DNA of 38,469 bases from Paracoccaceae bacterium (GCA_902534325.1 CACAPQ010000020.1:1-38469); one strand, 5' to 3'. Shown: positions 1 through 7,664, counted from the stretch's first letter. Notes: generated by a model from the sequence alone, not told the origin. Translations and numbers: made by a program.

Positions 1-332
1 TTTTTCTCAGTGAAATGGGACTGTCTGAGGCGGGCTTGGATCGTTTGATACGCGCAGGTTATAATTTATTGCAATTGGAAACATATTTTACATGTGGACC
101 AAAAGAGGCAAGAGCATGGACAGTTAAAAAAGGGACACTTGCACCCCAGGCTGCCGGTGTTATCCACGGCGATTTTGAACGCGGCTTTATCAGAGCTGAG
201 ACAATTTCTTTTGATGACTATGTGAATTGCCAAGGTGAGGGTGGAGCCAAAGAAGCAGGAAAGATGCGTGTCGAGGGTAAATCCTATTTAGTCCAGGATG
301 GGGACGTAATGCACTTTTTATTTAATACGTGA
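1..332 (+). CDS. ychF: Ribosome-binding ATPase YchF, C-terminal part (5' truncated by window edge)
   Basis: The reading frame is already open at base 3 and gives about 109 residues ending in a stop at 332. It is the C-terminal part of YchF/OLA1, an Obg-related P-loop NTPase that binds ribosomes and hydrolyses ATP. Recognisable blocks are [38 protein letters not shown] and the ending [15 protein letters not shown]; these belong to the TGS-like domain and its preceding linker. The P-loop domain lies to the left of the window. Nothing suggests truncation other than the edge. It is followed 79 bases later by a tRNA gene. An AT-only inverted repeat (343-351 with 360-368) follows the stop but lacks the GC stem of a normal terminator. 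Confidence 0.95.
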   Translation, partial: FLSEMGLSEAGLDRLIRAGYNLLQLETYFTCGPKEARAWTVKKGTLAPQAAGVIHGDFERGFIRAETISFDDYVNCQGEGGAKEAGKMRVEGKSYLVQDGDVMHFLFNT

Positions 333-411
333 TTAATATTGCAATTAAAAACATTGCTATTTTTAATTTGAGACCTTGTCCTTGCCGAAACAGATAGTTA
401 AACCGGTCGAC

Positions 412-501
412 GGAGACGTGGCCGAGTGGTCGAAGGCGCTCCCCTGCTAAGGGAGTAGGCGAGGAATCGTCTCGAGGGTTCGAATCCCTTCGTCTCCGCC
501 A
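412..501 (+). tRNA. tRNA-Ser (anticodon GCT), CCA encoded
   Basis: The 90-base gene folds as a class II tRNA. The acceptor strands are GGAGACG (412-418) and CGTCTCC (491-497), with discriminator G498 and an encoded CCA at 499-501. The anticodon stem CTCCC/GGGAG encloses the loop CTGCTAA with anticodon GCT at 446-448, which reads AGC and AGT serine codons. A long variable arm typical of tRNA-Ser follows. The T arm is GAGGG-TTCGAAT-CCCTT. Confidence 0.97.
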
Positions 502-512
502 CTTACTTCTTT

Positions 513-653
513 TTATTTCTTAAACTCACGGATGGTAGCAGATGTTTTGGGTTTGCCTTTATTATTGGGTTTTCTACTAAATGAGGTTTTAACAGGCTTA
601 GGAGTAAACCTTTTACCTGGACCAATAATCTTTCCAAGGTTCAATGGATACAT
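513..653 (-). CDS. Basic 46-aa reading frame, probably the displaced C-terminal part of the adjacent small gene
   Basis: This minus-strand frame runs from an ATG at 653 to a TAA at 513-515. It encodes 46 residues rich in Lys, Pro and Ser (for example GKIIGPGKRFTPKPVKTSF, ending TIREFKK). It overlaps the end of the 613-834 frame in the +1 phase, and its ATG has no obvious ribosome-binding site. Its composition looks like real protein and resembles the basic character of the upstream frame. I think it is either the true C-terminus of one gene broken by a single-base frameshift, or a separate small overlapping gene. No family is recognised. It ends only 12 bases from the 3' end of tRNA-Ser. Confidence 0.35.
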   Translation of the reverse strand: MYPLNLGKIIGPGKRFTPKPVKTSFSRKPNNKGKPKTSATIREFKK

Positions 654-834
654 GTTCGTTGAAATTGGACATCAATACTATTGTGTATCCAGTTTTTGTG
701 ACACGATTTTTTTGGTCTATTAGGCCTTTTTCTCTCGCAATCTGAGCTGCCCTTTTCAAATTATCTGTCTTTCCGACACGCTTACAGTGATTGATTAAAA
801 TTGTTTTCTGGGTTTTCACACCAACACGCACCAT
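613..834 (-). CDS. Small basic hypothetical protein, 73 aa, possibly frameshifted near its end
   Basis: The start ATG at 834 is preceded on the minus strand by TAGGAGCTTTAG, a good AGGAG ribosome-binding site, which is why I prefer this strand over the overlapping plus-strand frame. The 73-residue product begins MVRVGVKTQKTILINHCKRV and carries a helical, Lys/Arg-rich segment (KRAAQIAREKGLIDQKNRV). I recognise no family. The last residues (after about residue 55) look less natural than the +1 frame, which stays open for another 46 residues, so the locus may carry a frameshift or sequencing error. The neighbour beyond the 3' end is tRNA-Ser on the opposite strand. Confidence 0.55.
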   Translation of the reverse strand: MVRVGVKTQKTILINHCKRVGKTDNLKRAAQIAREKGLIDQKNRVTKTGYTIVLMSNFNEHVSIEPWKDYWSR

Positions 835-973
835 CTAAAGCTCCTACAAGCGCCGATAATTAAACTGTTGGTTGAATTAAATATTAAAATTTATTTTTTA
901 AAAAAGAAACAAAAAAAATTATTTCTCCCTGAGAATTTTAAAGTTGCCTAAAAATTAGCAAGTTGCAAAATTT

Positions 974-1054
974 TTGCCTTATAAAAAGGTTTTTGATGTG
1001 ATTTTAGCTATCGGTGTGCTGCCTTTTGTTTTGTTTTTGGTCGTCGAAGCATAA
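974..1054 (+). CDS. Possible 26-aa single-membrane-span peptide just upstream of the ATP-grasp operon
   Basis: A short frame opens at TTG 974 (or GTG 998) and ends at TAA 1052-1054, nine bases before the ATP-grasp start. The product begins MPYKKVFD and continues with an uninterrupted hydrophobic stretch (VILAIGVLPFVLFLVVEA), so it would be one membrane helix with a positive N-terminus. AAGG near 986-989 could serve the GTG. Length and weak start signals leave this uncertain; it could equally be leader sequence. Confidence 0.22.
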   Translation: MPYKKVFDVILAIGVLPFVLFLVVEA

Positions 1055-1063
1055 CCACAAACT

Positions 1064-2488
1064 ATGAAAATGAGCCCAGCGTTTGACGAAATGTGGGCCG
1101 ATGGTTCTGCGATTCGGCGTCCATATCAAAATATTAAGGCGTGGTTAGATAGTGAAGACCGGCCTTCACTTAAAGCCAAGCGTAGGGATGCGAATGATTT
1201 ATTTAGACTGACGGGAATAACATTTAATGTGTATGGCTCCTCGGAAGGTGAGGAAAGGCTTATACCGTTTGATATTATTCCGCGGGTAATAACTTCCAAT
1301 GAATGGAACAAAATCTGCAAGGGCCTAGAACAAAGGGTTCGAGCAATAAATGCTTTTTTGTATGATATCTATCATAGCCAGGAGATAGTAAAGGCAGGTA
1401 TATTACCTCTGGAGATGCTAAAAAATAATCCAGCATTTTTGTTGCAAATGATAGGTGTAAATCCGCCAGGTCAAATATACACTCATATTTCAGGTGTTGA
1501 TATAATTCGAACCGAAGAAAACGATTTTTATGTTCTTGAGGATAATATACGCACGCCTTCTGGAGTCAGCTATATGCTCGAAAATAGGGAAACGATGCTG
1601 CAAATGTTTCCTGAATTATTTACAAAAAATAGGGTACAGCCGATACAGAACTATCCGCAAGAATTGCTTAATTCTTTAAAGGATACTGTGCCTGAGACTG
1701 TAGAAAATAAACCGACCGTGTGTTTGCTGACGCCTGGATTATACAACTCTGCCTATTTTGAACATGCATTTTTAGCAGACCAAATGGGAATAGAGTTAGT
1801 ACAGGGAAACGATTTAAAAGTAGTAGATGGTTTTTTGGCTATGCGCACCACTCAAGGCCATCAAAAAGTTGATGTATTATACAAGCGTTTGGATGATAAC
1901 TTTCTTGACCCTTTAAATTTTAATGAAAAAAGTAGTTTGGGTGTGCCAGGCCTGTTTGACGTATATAGAAAGGGTCGAGTTACAATTGCAAATGCACCGG
2001 GTACAGGCATTGCCGATGATAAGGCTATATATTCATTCATGCCAGAAATCGTGCAGTTTTATAGTGGAGAGTTTCCCTTATTGCAAAATGTACCTACATG
2101 GCGATGTGCAATTAAGGATCAACTCCAATATGTTTTAGATAATATAAGTGAGCTAGTAATTAAACAGGTTCATGGTTCAGGAGGATATGGTATGCTAATT
2201 GGGCCGGCAGCCACCAAGAAAGATATATCAAATTTCAAAAAAAAGTTGATCGCAACACCTCAAAATTACATAGCGCAACCGACTCTAAGTTTATCTACAG
2301 TACCAATATTTACCAACAAGGGTTTTGCTCCAAGGCACGTTGATTTAAGACCGTTCGTTCAAATGTCACCAAAAAAAATAAATATTGTTCCTGGCGGACT
2401 AACGCGAGTTGCTATGTCAAAAGGTTCACTAGTAGTAAATTCATCACAAGGAGGAGGAACCAAGGATACTTGGGTTCTAGAAAACTGA
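1064..2488 (+). CDS. Circularly permuted ATP-grasp type 2 protein (DUF404/DUF407)
   Basis: This 474-residue protein matches the circularly permuted ATP-grasp type 2 family. Family marks are the N-terminal FDEMWADGSAIRRPYQNI block, the signature FYVLEDNIRTPSGVSYMLEN near residues 155-185, the KQVHGSGGYGM loop near residue 370, and the C-terminal block ending VNSSQGGGTKDTWVLEN. ATP-grasp enzymes activate carboxylates as acyl phosphates and join them to amines or thiols. The substrate of this family is not established. No strong ribosome-binding site precedes ATG 1064. Its TGA shares a base with the next ATG (2488), so the pair is translationally coupled. It leads the operon with alpha-E, transglutaminase and proteasome-type protease genes, a conserved neighbourhood in Proteobacteria that suggests peptide or amide-bond chemistry. 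Confidence 0.92.
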   Translation: MKMSPAFDEMWADGSAIRRPYQNIKAWLDSEDRPSLKAKRRDANDLFRLTGITFNVYGSSEGEERLIPFDIIPRVITSNEWNKICKGLEQRVRAINAFLYDIYHSQEIVKAGILPLEMLKNNPAFLLQMIGVNPPGQIYTHISGVDIIRTEENDFYVLEDNIRTPSGVSYMLENRETMLQMFPELFTKNRVQPIQNYPQELLNSLKDTVPETVENKPTVCLLTPGLYNSAYFEHAFLADQMGIELVQGNDLKVVDGFLAMRTTQGHQKVDVLYKRLDDNFLDPLNFNEKSSLGVPGLFDVYRKGRVTIANAPGTGIADDKAIYSFMPEIVQFYSGEFPLLQNVPTWRCAIKDQLQYVLDNISELVIKQVHGSGGYGMLIGPAATKKDISNFKKKLIATPQNYIAQPTLSLSTVPIFTNKGFAPRHVDLRPFVQMSPKKINIVPGGLTRVAMSKGSLVVNSSQGGGTKDTWVLEN

Positions 2489-3429
2489 TGTTAGGCAATA
2501 CTGCTAATGGCCTTTTTTGGACCTACAGACTTTTGGAAAGAGCTGAAAATATGTCAAGGTTGATAGAGACTGGGCAGCGAATTGCATTAACAAGATTAAG
2601 TAGCTCTGACGAACAATGGTTATACGTAATGCAAACCTCCGCAGTATCGGAGGAATACGAGAAACAGTATTCTAAAGTCGAAAAAGAAGCTGCCGTTGAT
2701 TGGATTTTGAGACATCCCGAAAATAAATCTTCGATTTTATCTAGTATTACTTCAGCGAGGCAAAACGCAAAAATGGTTCGACATGCTCTTACGACTGATG
2801 TTTGGGAAGCAATCAATGGATCTTTTCTTGATATTCAAAAGCTTCTAAAAGCCAAGACAAGAGAAGGAGACCTTCCACTTATTATGCGTACTATTAAACA
2901 GAGCGCCGCGTTTGTTAGAGGTGCTACATATGGTACAATGTTAAGAAATGAAGAATATGATTTTTGTCGGCTAGGTACTTTTATTGAGCGGGCCGATAAT
3001 ACTGCGCGAATTTTAGATGTAAAATATTACGTACTACTACCCTCTGCAAAAGCTGTTGGCACTTCGATTGATAATGTTCAATGGGAAACAATTTTGAGAT
3101 CGGTTTCTGCTTATGGAGGATTTAGACTGGAATATGGACATGAAGCTGGACCTGACGATATAGCTAAATTTCTTATCCTAGATAAACGTATGCCAAGAAG
3201 TTTAATATATTGCTGTGATATACTAAAACTTCATCTTTCAAGCTTATGTTCGGCTTATCGAAATAAGCCGCCATCTTTATCGCAAATCATGCAGTTGCAA
3301 AATAGGTTTTTAACTCATGATATTGAGGCAATTTTCAAATTTGGATTGCATGACTTTCTACAAGAGATGATTTCTCTTTTTGGAAATTTAAGTGATCAAA
3401 TTGAAATTGATTATAGATTTTACGAATGA
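2488..3429 (+). CDS. Alpha-E domain protein (DUF403)
   Basis: The product is 313 residues from the ATG at 2488. It begins MLGNTANGLFWTYRLLERAE, the usual opening of alpha-E proteins (ML..TA..LFW..RY.ERAEN). An in-frame TTG at 2470 would add six residues, but the family start and the TGATG overlap favour 2488. The family is almost entirely helical with conserved acidic residues, for example the block near residue 170 that includes GTFIERADNTARILDVKYY. Its biochemical function is unknown. It nearly always occurs next to, or fused with, the circularly permuted ATP-grasp protein and is presumed to work with it. It ends in an ATGA overlap with the transglutaminase gene. Confidence 0.9.
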   Translation: MLGNTANGLFWTYRLLERAENMSRLIETGQRIALTRLSSSDEQWLYVMQTSAVSEEYEKQYSKVEKEAAVDWILRHPENKSSILSSITSARQNAKMVRHALTTDVWEAINGSFLDIQKLLKAKTREGDLPLIMRTIKQSAAFVRGATYGTMLRNEEYDFCRLGTFIERADNTARILDVKYYVLLPSAKAVGTSIDNVQWETILRSVSAYGGFRLEYGHEAGPDDIAKFLILDKRMPRSLIYCCDILKLHLSSLCSAYRNKPPSLSQIMQLQNRFLTHDIEAIFKFGLHDFLQEMISLFGNLSDQIEIDYRFYE

Positions 3430-4226
3430 AGAAGTTATACGTTACTCACAAAACAAGTTACTCTTTTGAGGCGGGGCCGCTAAGCGGTCTGCAGCAAATT
3501 AAAAAAACTCCCTATTCCGACTCTAGCCAAATGGTCTTAAATTGGTCGCTTTCACTCAAAGGAGCAAAGGAAGAATTTTCGTTCATAGACTCATTTAACA
3601 ATAATGTGCATTTGATTAGAATAGAGCCGAGAACTAAGTGCCTTGTCATAGAATGTGAAGGACATGTAGAGGTAACAGATAACTTCGGAATAAGAGGCTA
3701 TGAAACAAGTACTATACCCTTATGGGTTTGGACTGAGCAGACTAACATTACCAAGCCCGGATCAAATATTAGAAAAATGGTTAAAGGTCTGTCACTTAAA
3801 GATAATATTAGTGATTTTCACAAACTTATGGAACTAATAAATCGGTCGCTGGATTTTGAGAAGAACATAACGGACGTTAAAACCACTGCAGAGGCGGCGG
3901 TCAAAAGTGGCTATGGTGTTTGTCAAGATTTCACAAATATATTCATAGCTTGTTGTAGGTTACATGGACTGCCTGCGCGTTATGTATCAGGTTTTCTACT
4001 TTTAGAAAATAACCAAGTTCAAGAAGCTATGCATGCTTGGGCTGAAGTGTTTGTCGAAGGTTTAGGTTGGGTAGGTTTTGACACAGCTAATAATGTTTCG
4101 CCAGATGACAGGTATATCCGGGTGGCACTTGGCCGAGATTACGCTGATGCCGCTCCGATTAAAGGTTTGACACGTGGCGTTCAAAATGAGTGCCTATCTG
4201 TATCCATTATGATTTCGGAGCAATAA
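3426..4226 (+). CDS. Transglutaminase-like cysteine protease-fold protein (COG1305)
   Basis: This 266-residue protein has the two-part layout of the family: an N-terminal beta-rich domain (residues 1 to about 100, starting MKKLYVTHKTSYSF) and a transglutaminase core. The catalytic triad is visible as Cys166 in SGYGVCQDF, His203 in EAMHAWAEV and Asp219 in GFDTANN. Proteins of this fold cleave or exchange amide bonds. There is no signal peptide, so it acts in the cytoplasm. The start overlaps the alpha-E stop by ATGA, and only four bases separate its stop from the protease gene. Its place in the operon suggests it trims or transfers a peptide made or tagged by the ATP-grasp partner; that role is inferred. 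Confidence 0.92.
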   Translation: MKKLYVTHKTSYSFEAGPLSGLQQIKKTPYSDSSQMVLNWSLSLKGAKEEFSFIDSFNNNVHLIRIEPRTKCLVIECEGHVEVTDNFGIRGYETSTIPLWVWTEQTNITKPGSNIRKMVKGLSLKDNISDFHKLMELINRSLDFEKNITDVKTTAEAAVKSGYGVCQDFTNIFIACCRLHGLPARYVSGFLLLENNQVQEAMHAWAEVFVEGLGWVGFDTANNVSPDDRYIRVALGRDYADAAPIKGLTRGVQNECLSVSIMISEQ

Positions 4227-4230
4227 CGAC

Positions 4231-4980
4231 ATGAGTTACTGTGTTGGAATTTTGACAAAATTTGGTCTAGCTTTTATGTCCGATACGAGGACAAATGCCG
4301 GTTTAGACGATCTTTCGCAATTCAAAAAACTTTTTACTTGGGGCCGCTCAGATGACAGACTATTCACACTCTTAAGCGCGGGTAATCTTGCGACAACACA
4401 GGCGGTCGTATCGGAAATTGAGCAAGATTTTAAGAAGAGTAAAGGCCGGCTACTTAATTGCAAATCGATGTTTGAAGTGGCAGAATTTGTGGGCCAGCAG
4501 TTGCATAATAAAGTAAAAAAACACTCAGAAAACGAGATAAATGCCGAAAGTACATTTAAGGCTAGCTTGATATTGGGTGGTCAGATTAAAGGATCAAAAC
4601 CTTCTCTTTTTCTTATATACCCAGAGGGAAACTTTATAGAAGCAACTGAAGATACCCCATTTTTTCAAATAGGTGAAATAAAATACGGGCGTCCAATCCT
4701 CGTAAGAGGATATCGGCACGATCTTAGTATGAAGGATATTTTTAAACTTTTAATTGTAAGCTTTGACTCTACATTGAAAGCCAACTTAACGGTTGGTTTT
4801 CCTCTAGATTTTCAGATTTACTTCATCGATGCCCTAGAGCCTGGTGTAGCGGGTCGTTTAAAAGAAAATGATCCATACTTTGTCGATGTTAGTAATGCCT
4901 GGAGTAAAGGTCTTGAAGATTTATTATTGAGCCTACCAGCCTTAACGCTGCGCTCAGAGGAAAATGATCCAGCAAAATAA
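4231..4980 (+). CDS. Proteasome-type protease (COG3484, NTN-hydrolase family)
   Basis: The product is 249 residues starting MSYCVGILTKFGLAFMSDTR, which matches the predicted proteasome-type peptidases of bacteria (usual opening TYCVG...LASDSRTNAG). Further family marks are TNAGLDDLSQFKKLF and the middle segment around ASLILGGQ. The family is related to 20S proteasome beta subunits and HslV, but its nucleophile and substrate are not settled, and I see no proven propeptide cleavage site. It is the last gene of the ATP-grasp/alpha-E/transglutaminase operon, with four bases between it and the upstream stop. The likely role is hydrolysis of an amide or peptide bond in the same pathway. Protease annotation rests on family membership only. 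Confidence 0.88.
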   Translation: MSYCVGILTKFGLAFMSDTRTNAGLDDLSQFKKLFTWGRSDDRLFTLLSAGNLATTQAVVSEIEQDFKKSKGRLLNCKSMFEVAEFVGQQLHNKVKKHSENEINAESTFKASLILGGQIKGSKPSLFLIYPEGNFIEATEDTPFFQIGEIKYGRPILVRGYRHDLSMKDIFKLLIVSFDSTLKANLTVGFPLDFQIYFIDALEPGVAGRLKENDPYFVDVSNAWSKGLEDLLLSLPALTLRSEENDPAK

Positions 4981-5136
4981 TTTCACAGTGGACGCACACA
5001 TATATAAAGTTTCGAACTCCTCACTGTCCGCCATTTACCTGTAAATAAGTAAATGATAACAACGATTTGGAAGTTTAAAGGTAAATTGTATCCCCCAATA
5101 GGTTTAAGCGTAGAAACTCCCTATAAACGTTCCATC

Positions 5137-5173
5137 AGCCCAGTAAATCTTATAAAGCTTCTTTCTGGGCTTA
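5137..5173. terminator. Inverted repeat between converging genes, possible weak terminator
   Basis: AGCCCAG (5137-5143) and CTGGGCT (5167-5173) form a 7-bp stem with a 23-base loop in the 242-base gap between the plus-strand protease gene and the minus-strand 5223-5486 gene. A T-rich stretch follows on the plus side, but the loop is long. The rest of the gap also holds a shorter repeat (ACAGTG 4985-4990 with CACTGT 5023-5028). I see no gene in this gap. Confidence 0.25.
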
Positions 5174-5222
5174 ATGTTCTTTTCTAGCTTACTTATTCTT
5201 GCTTTGAAGTTACGCATTGGCG

Positions 5223-5486
5223 CTATTCGGTCATTTCTTCCAGACCGTAAATGGTATATTCGCAACCGTTATCTTTATCCCACTGTAATTCTTCTGGACT
5301 GCTCATAAATGCACCCATTGCTTCCATGTCAGTGACATTCATGCAAGCCATGAACTCTTTTTCACCTAATTCTGCAAAACGCCATTCTGTTACAAAGTCA
5401 CCAGCTCCTGCTGCCATGTCTGCTTTAATCTTTGCGTGGAGAACGTTCGCTCCCGCTTCCACAGTTCCTCTAACAAATACATTCAT
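5223..5486 (-). CDS. Small hypothetical protein, possible dimeric alpha/beta-barrel fold, 87 aa
   Basis: A clear ribosome-binding site (AAAGGAGAT, about 6 bases before the ATG at 5486) supports this gene. The 87-residue soluble product begins MNVFVRGTVEAGANVLHAKI and has a strand-helix-strand pattern with a Met-rich middle (MACMNVTDMEAMGAFM). That pattern resembles small ferredoxin-like dimeric proteins of the ABM/DUF type, but I do not recognise a named family. It lies 47 bases downstream of another minus-strand gene with an ABM-like segment, so the two may be co-transcribed and share a fold. Confidence 0.7.
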   Translation of the reverse strand: MNVFVRGTVEAGANVLHAKIKADMAAGAGDFVTEWRFAELGEKEFMACMNVTDMEAMGAFMSSPEELQWDKDNGCEYTIYGLEEMTE

Positions 5487-5533
5487 TGGTTTATCTCCTT
5501 TAATTTTCTTGTGCTTGCCTTGAAGCTAAGACT

Positions 5534-5803
5534 TTATACGGTAACTCGTGCAAATTCATCCAACCAAAGCATAGAGGGTGCGCCTGACAATAAAGTTGGA
5601 AACTTAGTCATAAATTCGCTTCCTTCCACTCTTTCAGGTGTAGCATTGTAGTTGTCGAAGTCTTCTTTGTTTTCCCATGCTTCCCACAAATTCCAGACAA
5701 CATTACCTTCTTCATTCATGAACGTCTTTGGAACTTTGTAAAATGGGGCAAAATATACGGATAAAATGAAGTATCTAATTTGCTGGCGTGCAATTTTTTC
5801 CAA
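5534..5803 (-). CDS. Antibiotic-biosynthesis-monooxygenase-like small protein, N-terminus uncertain
   Basis: The frame ends at 5534 and encodes up to 89 residues from a TTG at 5803. The part from about residue 33, NVVWNLWEAWENKEDF, looks like the core strand and helix of the ABM (dimeric alpha/beta barrel) family, where a W-E-x-W-x-x-x-E-x-F pattern is common. No ATG and no ribosome-binding site precede the TTG. The same frame stays open upstream into the end of the phosphatase gene without a better start, and the N-terminal 30 residues do not look like an ABM first strand. The gene may therefore be N-terminally degraded or frameshifted. ABM-fold proteins range from monooxygenases to binding proteins, so no reaction can be assigned. 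Confidence 0.5.
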   Translation of the reverse strand: MEKIARQQIRYFILSVYFAPFYKVPKTFMNEEGNVVWNLWEAWENKEDFDNYNATPERVEGSEFMTKFPTLLSGAPSMLWLDEFARVTV

Positions 5804-5852
5804 AGAAACCCAAAAACTGTATTTAAAGATAATCCATTGCTGATTATTAAGA

Positions 5853-6443
5853 CTAGAAAATTGGATTACAGTTATACTGATGCATCTGTTTATTATTTAT
5901 TACAAAAAAGCTGAATTGATCGTGGGTTAAAACAAGTGTTTGCTGTCTACTCAAATTCAGTAATATTTTTCTCAGTGTTTTTGAAACCATCTCATGGCAG
6001 AACAATAAAATATCTTCTGATTTATCAATATCATTCAGAAAGGACGTTAAGCGATTTTCTAAAAGTGCGAAGCTTTCTCCTTCTGGCAGCTGAAAGTTCC
6101 AGCAGTCTCTTTCTCTCTTTTCTTGCATTCCAGGAAAACGCACCTCGATCTCTTCTGAATTGAGGCCCTCCCAGGCTCCAAAGCCATGCTCCTTAAGCCG
6201 ATCATCATAAGTAATTTCTGTTACATATCGGGCGTCTGCCAAAGCAATTTTTGCTGTACTTCTAACTCGACCAAGTGGGCTACAAATTACCCTGAACTTT
6301 TTTTCCCTGCAGAAAGTTTTAAGGCCAAATTGTATAGCTTTAGCTTGGCTTTTCCCTAGCTCTGTTAATTCTGAATCTAACCAACCTTGTTTACGACTTT
6401 CAAGGTTCCATTCTGTTTGACCGTGTCGACAAATTAATATCAC
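5853..6443 (-). CDS. Histidine phosphatase family protein (phosphoglycerate mutase-like)
   Basis: This 196-residue protein opens with MILICRHGQTEWN, the phosphohistidine motif RHG (His7). It also has the LTELGKSQA block, the acid/base Glu85 in KEHGFGAWEG and the second catalytic His150 in LLFCHEM. These are the marks of the branch of the histidine phosphatase superfamily that contains cofactor-dependent phosphoglycerate mutase, CobC and many broad phosphatases. Length fits a small phosphatase better than a true mutase (about 230-250 residues). The substrate cannot be told from sequence. It lies in a co-directional minus-strand run with gaps of 49 and 81 bases on either side. Confidence 0.88.
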   Translation of the reverse strand: MILICRHGQTEWNLESRKQGWLDSELTELGKSQAKAIQFGLKTFCREKKFRVICSPLGRVRSTAKIALADARYVTEITYDDRLKEHGFGAWEGLNSEEIEVRFPGMQEKRERDCWNFQLPEGESFALLENRLTSFLNDIDKSEDILLFCHEMVSKTLRKILLNLSRQQTLVLTHDQFSFFVINNKQMHQYNCNPIF

Positions 6444-6524
6444 AATTATTCCTTCCTCGGATGGTGAGCTAGGATTAGCCTAACACTAAAAACAAAAGAT
6501 ATTTTGCTCAAATTGCTAAGCCCA

Positions 6525-7619
6525 TTAATTTTCAATGCTCGCCAAAACCATGGTTACAAAATCGGGTATTTTGTCTTTTTCAATCCACCTAGCAACAATT
6601 ACAAGCTCATTTTCAGGATCTATGTAGATAATTTGGGCACCAACTCCCATTGCATAAAACGCTGAACTAGGGGCACCAGGAAACATCCCATTTTTAGCAT
6701 CATTCAACCACCAAAGGTACCCATAAATAGGTGATAGAGGGCAGGGAGTAAGGCATTCATCTACCCATTTCTCAGGAATTATTTCGCGACCATTCCACCA
6801 ACCTTTATTAAGCATTAATTGGCCTACTCGGGCGTGATCTAAGCTACTTATCCAAATGCCGCCGCCCCAGTGAGCTCCACCAGATACCGATTGCAGTCTT
6901 TTTCCATTAATTTCTAACCAAGAGTTATCGTAACCATGCCATTCCCATGTGTCTGATGCCCCAATTGGATCCATAATTCTATCTTTTAAGACTTCAGGAA
7001 GAGGTCGGCCGAATGCATGCATTAAGGCCAGCGATAACCGGTTTACGCGCACATCATTATACTCCCAGTATGCACCGGGCGGGTGCAAGTTACGTTTACT
7101 TCCCCGTTTATCAGAGTGGACAGAATTACCAACTACATCGCGATAGTGATCAATCCAGTCTGGCTTTTCCCAAAGTGTTCCCTCCCATTCACTTGTGAGC
7201 TGCAACATATGAGCCCAGGTAATATTTTTATTTTGCTCAGACTCAAAACCACCATCTTTTACGATATTTCTTACCGGGGCATGAATATCTGGAATGATAC
7301 CATCATGAACTGCAATTCCTGTACACAAAGAAATATAGCTTTTGCTAATGCTAAAAGTCATATCAACAAAGTCAATATCGCCCCAAGTTTTAATGAGTTG
7401 GCCTTTCCGAAGGATGACTCCAGAGCCCGCCTTTCTTCTTTTTACTGGTCCTATAGTTTTGCCGATAGGCCATGGTTCTTCAAAGTGCCCCTGTTCCAGT
7501 GCAGCTCCTATATCGCGATCCATTTTGGACTCGTTTTCAATTGCAAACTCTATAGCTTTAGAGAGTAATTGTTCTTGAACTCCTACCTTTTGTGGCTCAG
7601 TTAATTTGAAACTTAACAT
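6525..7619 (-). CDS. Beta-lactamase-fold serine hydrolase (class C / DD-peptidase-like)
   Basis: The 364-residue product has the catalytic SxxK motif as Ser90-Ile-Ser-Lys93 in MTFSISKSYISL, and the second-motif Tyr in YWEYNDVRVNRLSLAL near residue 185. A HWGGGIWIS segment around residue 250 stands where the KTG-like third motif is expected. This is the beta-lactamase/esterase family (COG1680), whose members hydrolyse peptides, esters or amides. There is no signal peptide, so it is probably a cytoplasmic esterase or amidase, not an antibiotic-resistance enzyme. The start ATG follows a GGGAG ribosome-binding site. The cupin gene lies 45 bases upstream in the same direction. Confidence 0.87.
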   Translation of the reverse strand: MLSFKLTEPQKVGVQEQLLSKAIEFAIENESKMDRDIGAALEQGHFEEPWPIGKTIGPVKRRKAGSGVILRKGQLIKTWGDIDFVDMTFSISKSYISLCTGIAVHDGIIPDIHAPVRNIVKDGGFESEQNKNITWAHMLQLTSEWEGTLWEKPDWIDHYRDVVGNSVHSDKRGSKRNLHPPGAYWEYNDVRVNRLSLALMHAFGRPLPEVLKDRIMDPIGASDTWEWHGYDNSWLEINGKRLQSVSGGAHWGGGIWISSLDHARVGQLMLNKGWWNGREIIPEKWVDECLTPCPLSPIYGYLWWLNDAKNGMFPGAPSSAFYAMGVGAQIIYIDPENELVIVARWIEKDKIPDFVTMVLASIEN

Positions 7620-7664
7620 CTCAAAACTCCCTAAGGTTTGATATCTTTCTGTCTATTTAAGTAA

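Noticed and set aside
343..368. AT-only inverted repeat after ychF as a terminator
   Set aside because: All pairs are A-T, without a GC stem; probably chance in AT-rich sequence.
532..723. Plus-strand 63-aa hydrophobic frame after tRNA-Ser
   Set aside because: It lies opposite a minus-strand frame that has a good ribosome-binding site and more natural composition; no start signal precedes the plus-strand GTG or ATG.
4985..5034. tRNA-like 3' end (TTCGAAC...GTCCGCCA) after the protease gene
   Set aside because: The T stem does not pair, and no matching 5' acceptor strand is found nearby, so it is neither a tRNA nor a clear tRNA remnant or tmRNA piece.
7083..7568. 161-aa plus-strand frame
   Set aside because: It lies entirely opposite the serine hydrolase, which has intact catalytic motifs.
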